Part shown: positions 60,601 through 64,000 of the stretch, piece after piece
Layout: each line of letters opens with the position of its first letter
Position numbering within the stretch: position 1 is the first letter of the stretch
Assembly: GCF_011397635.1 (NCBI RefSeq)
Contig: NC_064764.1
Coordinates: 37,236,777 to 37,300,776, forward strand
DNA: 64,000 nucleotides
Direction of reading: 5' to 3'
From: Epinephelus fuscoguttatus
Lineage: Eukaryota > Chordata > Actinopteri > Perciformes > Serranidae
Made by a program: the position numbers and the translations under genes
The notes under the pieces: model-generated
Database searches by the model: none
The model's input: the letters and a program-made list of their open reading frames with translations, nothing else
Told to the model about the DNA's origin: nothing

Positions 60601-60650
60601 AATTTTTTTTCTCTCCTGGACTTCCTGTCTGTTCGAACACAGTTTGACCT
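57641..60650. other. No gene seen; possible integrin 3' UTR
   Basis: AT-rich, with poly(A/T) runs, a CTTAGCTTAG pentamer run (58928-58955) and a GCTAAGCTAAGCTAACC repeat (about 60300). The part nearest 60650 should be 3' UTR of the minus-strand integrin gene, but its end cannot be placed. Confidence 0.4.
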
Positions 60651-62085
60651 CTAGGCGTCAGTGTTGCCGTTCTCCTCCGGCTGCAGCTGCTCCTTCTCTG
60701 TGCAGTCCTCCTGGGGGGGGCGGACACGCTTAAAGAAACCCAACTGAGGAGGAAGAGGAGAAGAAGATAAATGCAGTTAGTTTAGTGCTGGAGCCGATGA
60801 GGTTTGTCTTCATCAGCCTGAAATCTATGACATCGGCTATGTTGGTGGAGATTCTCAGTCGTCCAGTTCATGGTAATGTTCAGTGCTGTATCGTAGGCAA
60901 CTGGACCTAACTTGAGTTTCTTGAAGACGTTTCACCTCTCATCCAAGAGGCTTCTTCAGTTCTAACAGACTGGTGCTGAGTCACAGGCTTTAAACCATGT
61001 GTGGGTGTGAACCCTTAAAGAGAACCTTAATCCGTCTCCTGGGACCCTAATTGGACCCATCTAACCCTAATGACACCCCAGATGGCTGGATGGGTCAATG
61101 ACTCATGTGACCTCAACGACTCTCTCAGGGCTCACACCCACACACGCTGACAAAGTGACATCACTCGAGGACATATATCAGACATCAGGCAGCAGCTTCC
61201 TCTGACAGAGACACGAAAAGATTTACACTCCTGTTAAAACCTCAGTGTCCTCACAGTGTTAGTGTCTCACCTTGTACATGATGAAGATGAGCAGCGCCAG
61301 CAGCAGCAGTCCTGCCAGTACAGCCAGAGCCACCACCCAACCGGGCACCGGCTGAGTCTCTTCTGTCACCCACATCACCGACAGACTCACCTGAACACAC
61401 ACACACACAAACTCCTGTTTAAACACTTTTTTTACACTTGCATCTGCATGAGAGGAAGAACTGAGAACAATCACACGTTTTACATTTAGATAACGCTGAT
61501 ATCATTTACGCTCTCTTTATGTCATATTTCTACCGTACGCTGATGACTTGCGTGTGTCTGTGTTTGTGTGTCTTACAGTAGTGCTATTAGATGGTAGGTC
61601 TGACACCAGGTTCTTGTACGGCATCTCGATGACACTGAAGGAGGCCGTCGATCGAACCACGTATGAACGATTCTGATTCTCAGTCTGAAATGAAAGAAAA
61701 ACAAACACACGTCTAACAAATCGTCCATCCATCATGACGTCCAACGAATAACAGGGCTGAGAAAAAACAGAATCCAGGCTATGTTGTTTTTTTTTAGTTT
61801 ATATATGTTTCTATGTGGTCAAATGTTCTCCGTTCACAGAGAGCTGAATGATGAGCAGCTCCTCTTTGAAGAGTACGCATGAATGTTCACACAGCTGTCT
61901 GAGGGAAAGTTAAAAACGATGATTCTCTGGCAGTTATGAGGAGCATCTGTGTTTCTTCTTCTGTGATTACCCTGAGGAAGTTGTTGACAGTCAGTCTGGA
62001 GTAGATGAAGAGGATGGCGTTCTTCCTCCTTTCCAGACGACCGACCTGGCATCTCAGCCGCTGACACGCTGCTGTACTGCAGTCC

Positions 62086-62131
<46 letters not shown>

Positions 62132-63209
62132 CAGTTATGTAGAAAATAATCACAGACTTTCACAGAGTCAGATTTAGTCAGGGACTAATTTTGAGTAGAG
62201 TTGGTTTGTGTTTGTGTAATGTTCTAGTACAGGATACAACTCCTCCGCAGTAACAAACAAAACAAAACCCCAGTGTATGTTATAATAACTATAATTACAC
62301 AAATAATCACAAATCAGCTTTTAAATTATACTTAATATCTCTTACAGACCAGAACTGATGCAAGAACCAGACAGGGGATCAGCACACTGTATTAAAAGCT
62401 CCTAGTAATTCTAATTCTATGTTTAGATCTGACAGAGATCTTTGTCAGGCATGTTGGAAATTTAAAAAAATGGATTTTGGAGAACAAAATGTGCAGATGA
62501 AATAAAAACATGATTGGATAAGCTTAGTGACATGTTGCTTAAAACAAATTACTGTGACTGTCACAGGTAACCAGCAGATGGCAGTATTTGTGTGGTGTCA
62601 GGCTGGGACCAAGTGACGAGGATTTCAGTTTTATTAGAATAGAGCTGAGCAAAATTTTACGACATCCAATTTTTTTTTATCACATAGACAAATTACTTTG
62701 TTGTTGTTCTTCTTCTGGTTACCTCCACCAAAGAGTTTGCCTTTTTATTTTTTTTAAGTAATGTGCATGTGGAATTCAAATGAACTGTCAATCAGTACAC
62801 CTGTATCTTTTTCCTCTTCCACTTGCTGAACCACCACATCTCCAGTTGTATATTTAACTCTACTATGATTAGATTTCCCAGTGTGTAAATGTTTAAGTTT
62901 CTCTGGATTTGATTTCAGTAACCATCAGTCACACCTACTACTCATACCACGGAGAACTTCTTGAAGATGGACCGTGTCAGTGTCCTTCATGATTATTCTA
63001 GATATTTCTGTGTCAACAGATTGGATCACACTTGGTAAATATTTACATAAACAAGAAAGAGTAGCGGGGCGAGCACGGATCCCTGTGGAACACCAGAGGT
63101 CACCAGTTTCCAGCCTGAACTGGCACCATTTACCACCACCTGCTGTTTCCAGTGTAAGAAATAATGTATTTATTTTATCCTGTAAGTGTTGTGTATAAAT
63201 TAAACTTAC

Positions 63210-63255
<46 letters not shown>

Positions 63256-63401
63256 ATTACCAGTGTTTGCAGGTCGTTCTGTGCGTCTCTTGACTCCAGG
63301 TCTCTCTTGCGGCGGGCTTGGTTTCGGTTCCGTCCCTCCGTGTCTCGTTCTCTGGTTGGAACCCCGCTGGTGTTCTTCCCTGAGGACAGTGGGTTCTAAA
63401 A

Positions 63402-63442
<41 letters not shown>

Positions 63443-63753
63443 TACAATCACAGTATCAGGACCTGAGCACAGAACGGTGCGAGGACCAAGCTGAAACTGA
63501 AGGACACAAAGAAGTTCAACTCATGAAACTTTAAACAAACGTGAGAACTGGTGTTTAATAAGTTTATGCATGTATTTGTTTGTGTGTTTCTCACCGAGAC
63601 ATTGAGTGGGTTGATCTCCACGTCGGTGGTGCAGTTGATCGGTCCGTCTGTTTCGAAGCTGGTGATGTAGAGCAGCGAGTCGTTCTTATAGCGGTATGGC
63701 CAATCGATTTCCAGAGACGCTTTACTGATGGTACTGGGCCCGCTGTTCAGGAG
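60651..63753 (-). CDS. itgav: Integrin alpha-V-like, C-terminal exons (partial)
   Basis: Six exons, high to low: 63595-63753, 63261-63395, 61971-62084, 61577-61684, 61271-61390 and 60651-60743. All are in phase 0 with AG/GT borders, giving 242 residues and TAG at 60651-60653. The order is: calf-2 domain (NSGPSTISKASL, DWPYRY, CTTDVEINPL); a furin-type site RRKRD that would split heavy and light chains; CQVGRLERRKNAILFIYSRL; SASF-like VIEMPYKNL; a transmembrane helix (VVALAVLAGLLLLALLIFIM); then LGFFKRVRPPQE, the inner-membrane clasp, ending EENGNTDA. The tail fits alpha-V (GFFKRVRPPQE, EQLQP) better than alpha-8 or alpha-5. The protein pairs with beta integrins at the plasma membrane and binds RGD ligands. 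The propeller and earlier exons lie beyond the right edge. Confidence 0.9.
60880..61100 (+). repeat. Dispersed repeat in last integrin intron
   Basis: Contains CTTGAGTTTCTTGAAGACGT and CCAAGAGGCTTCTTCAGTTC (60912-60975), shared with 18333-18500 and, more weakly, 9808-9886. Confidence 0.7.
62085..62126. repeat. (AC)n microsatellite at a splice acceptor
   Basis: On the minus strand this (GT)n run ends only a few bases before the acceptor of the exon at 61971-62084. Confidence 0.9.
63212..63440. repeat. Two microsatellites flanking an integrin exon
   Basis: (GT)n at 63212-63254 and (AC)n at 63402-63440 lie within about 10 bases of each border of the exon 63261-63395. Together they are inverted relative to each other. 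Confidence 0.9.
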
Positions 63754-64000
63754 CTGAGAGCAGACAACGTCGTCTTTTTAGAGATTATTGGTTCAAACAA
63801 TAATGTGCTGAATCATTTTGTCCTCTCTACGACACATTTAGACACTGAGTAACAAAGGCAGCAGCTGCTCACAGGAAGCTGTTCTTCATTTAGAAGCTAA
63901 ATAACTCAAACATTAAATATTAAAGGTTTAAAAAGCTGCAATTGAATTTGAAGTTGAGTCAAATTAGAGACGGCTTGGAATAAGGTGGACATACTGCTGG
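63754..64000 (-). other. Integrin intron sequence
   Basis: No further integrin exon was recognised before the window edge. Confidence 0.4.

Noticed and set aside
63214-63466. Open frames rich in CVCVCV or HTHTHT
   Set aside because: They are translations of GT/AC microsatellites.
21903-63753. Functional gene cluster linking the TGF-beta receptor and alpha-V integrin
   Set aside because: The two are linked in biology, but with an unrelated dipeptidase between them there is no sequence evidence of co-regulation.

Overview
This window is nuclear DNA from a bony fish, probably a percomorph-like teleost; the species cannot be fixed. The evidence is split genes with GT-AG introns, vertebrate protein families, long CA/GT microsatellites, and teleost-type repeats: L2-like and Rex3-like LINEs, several Tc1-like families, hAT-like MITEs and tRNA-derived SINEs.

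Four protein-coding genes can be assembled exon by exon. (1) A plus-strand two-domain C-type lectin at 7305-14374, missing its first (signal-peptide) exon and ending in a literal KDEL. (2) A minus-strand TGF-beta type II receptor (tgfbr2-like), complete in eight coding exons from 41501 down to 21903 (646 codons), with a 12.3-kb first intron and a long acidic/serine-rich tail. (3) A plus-strand alpha-aspartyl dipeptidase of the PepE/S51 family, complete in eight coding exons at 46561-53784 (238 residues), with the expected Ser-Asp-His residues. (4) The 3' half of a minus-strand integrin alpha-V-like gene, six coding exons from 63753 to 60651, running off the right edge. These genes do not form an operon or pathway. 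TGFBR2 and alpha-V integrin are functionally linked elsewhere (alpha-V integrins activate latent TGF-beta), but their proximity here may be chance.

Layout: 0-4.1 kb holds two 5'-truncated LINE copies on the minus strand and a SINE core. 4.7-6.9 kb is a large fold-back element packed with nuclear-receptor-like half sites. 7.3-15.5 kb is the lectin. 15.5-21.9 kb is repeat-rich intergenic DNA. 21.9-41.7 kb is the receptor gene; its introns carry a THAP-domain transposon copy, an almost intact Tc1 element, two dead Tc1 relatives, a hAT-like MITE, head-to-head MITEs and a roughly 55-copy 33-bp minisatellite. 41.7-46.2 kb is AT-rich intergenic DNA with repeats. 46.2-53.9 kb is the dipeptidase, with a decayed LINE in intron 2 and a SINE plus Rex3-like fragment in intron 5. 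53.9-60.6 kb has no recognised coding sequence. 60.6-64 kb is the integrin.

Most long open frames outside these genes are transposon proteins or artefacts of repeats whose unit length is a multiple of three. I saw no clearly new multi-gene system. The most unusual signals are the KDEL-ended lectin, the fold-back repeat with nuclear-receptor motifs, the higher-order minisatellite, and the THAP-bearing transposon family.
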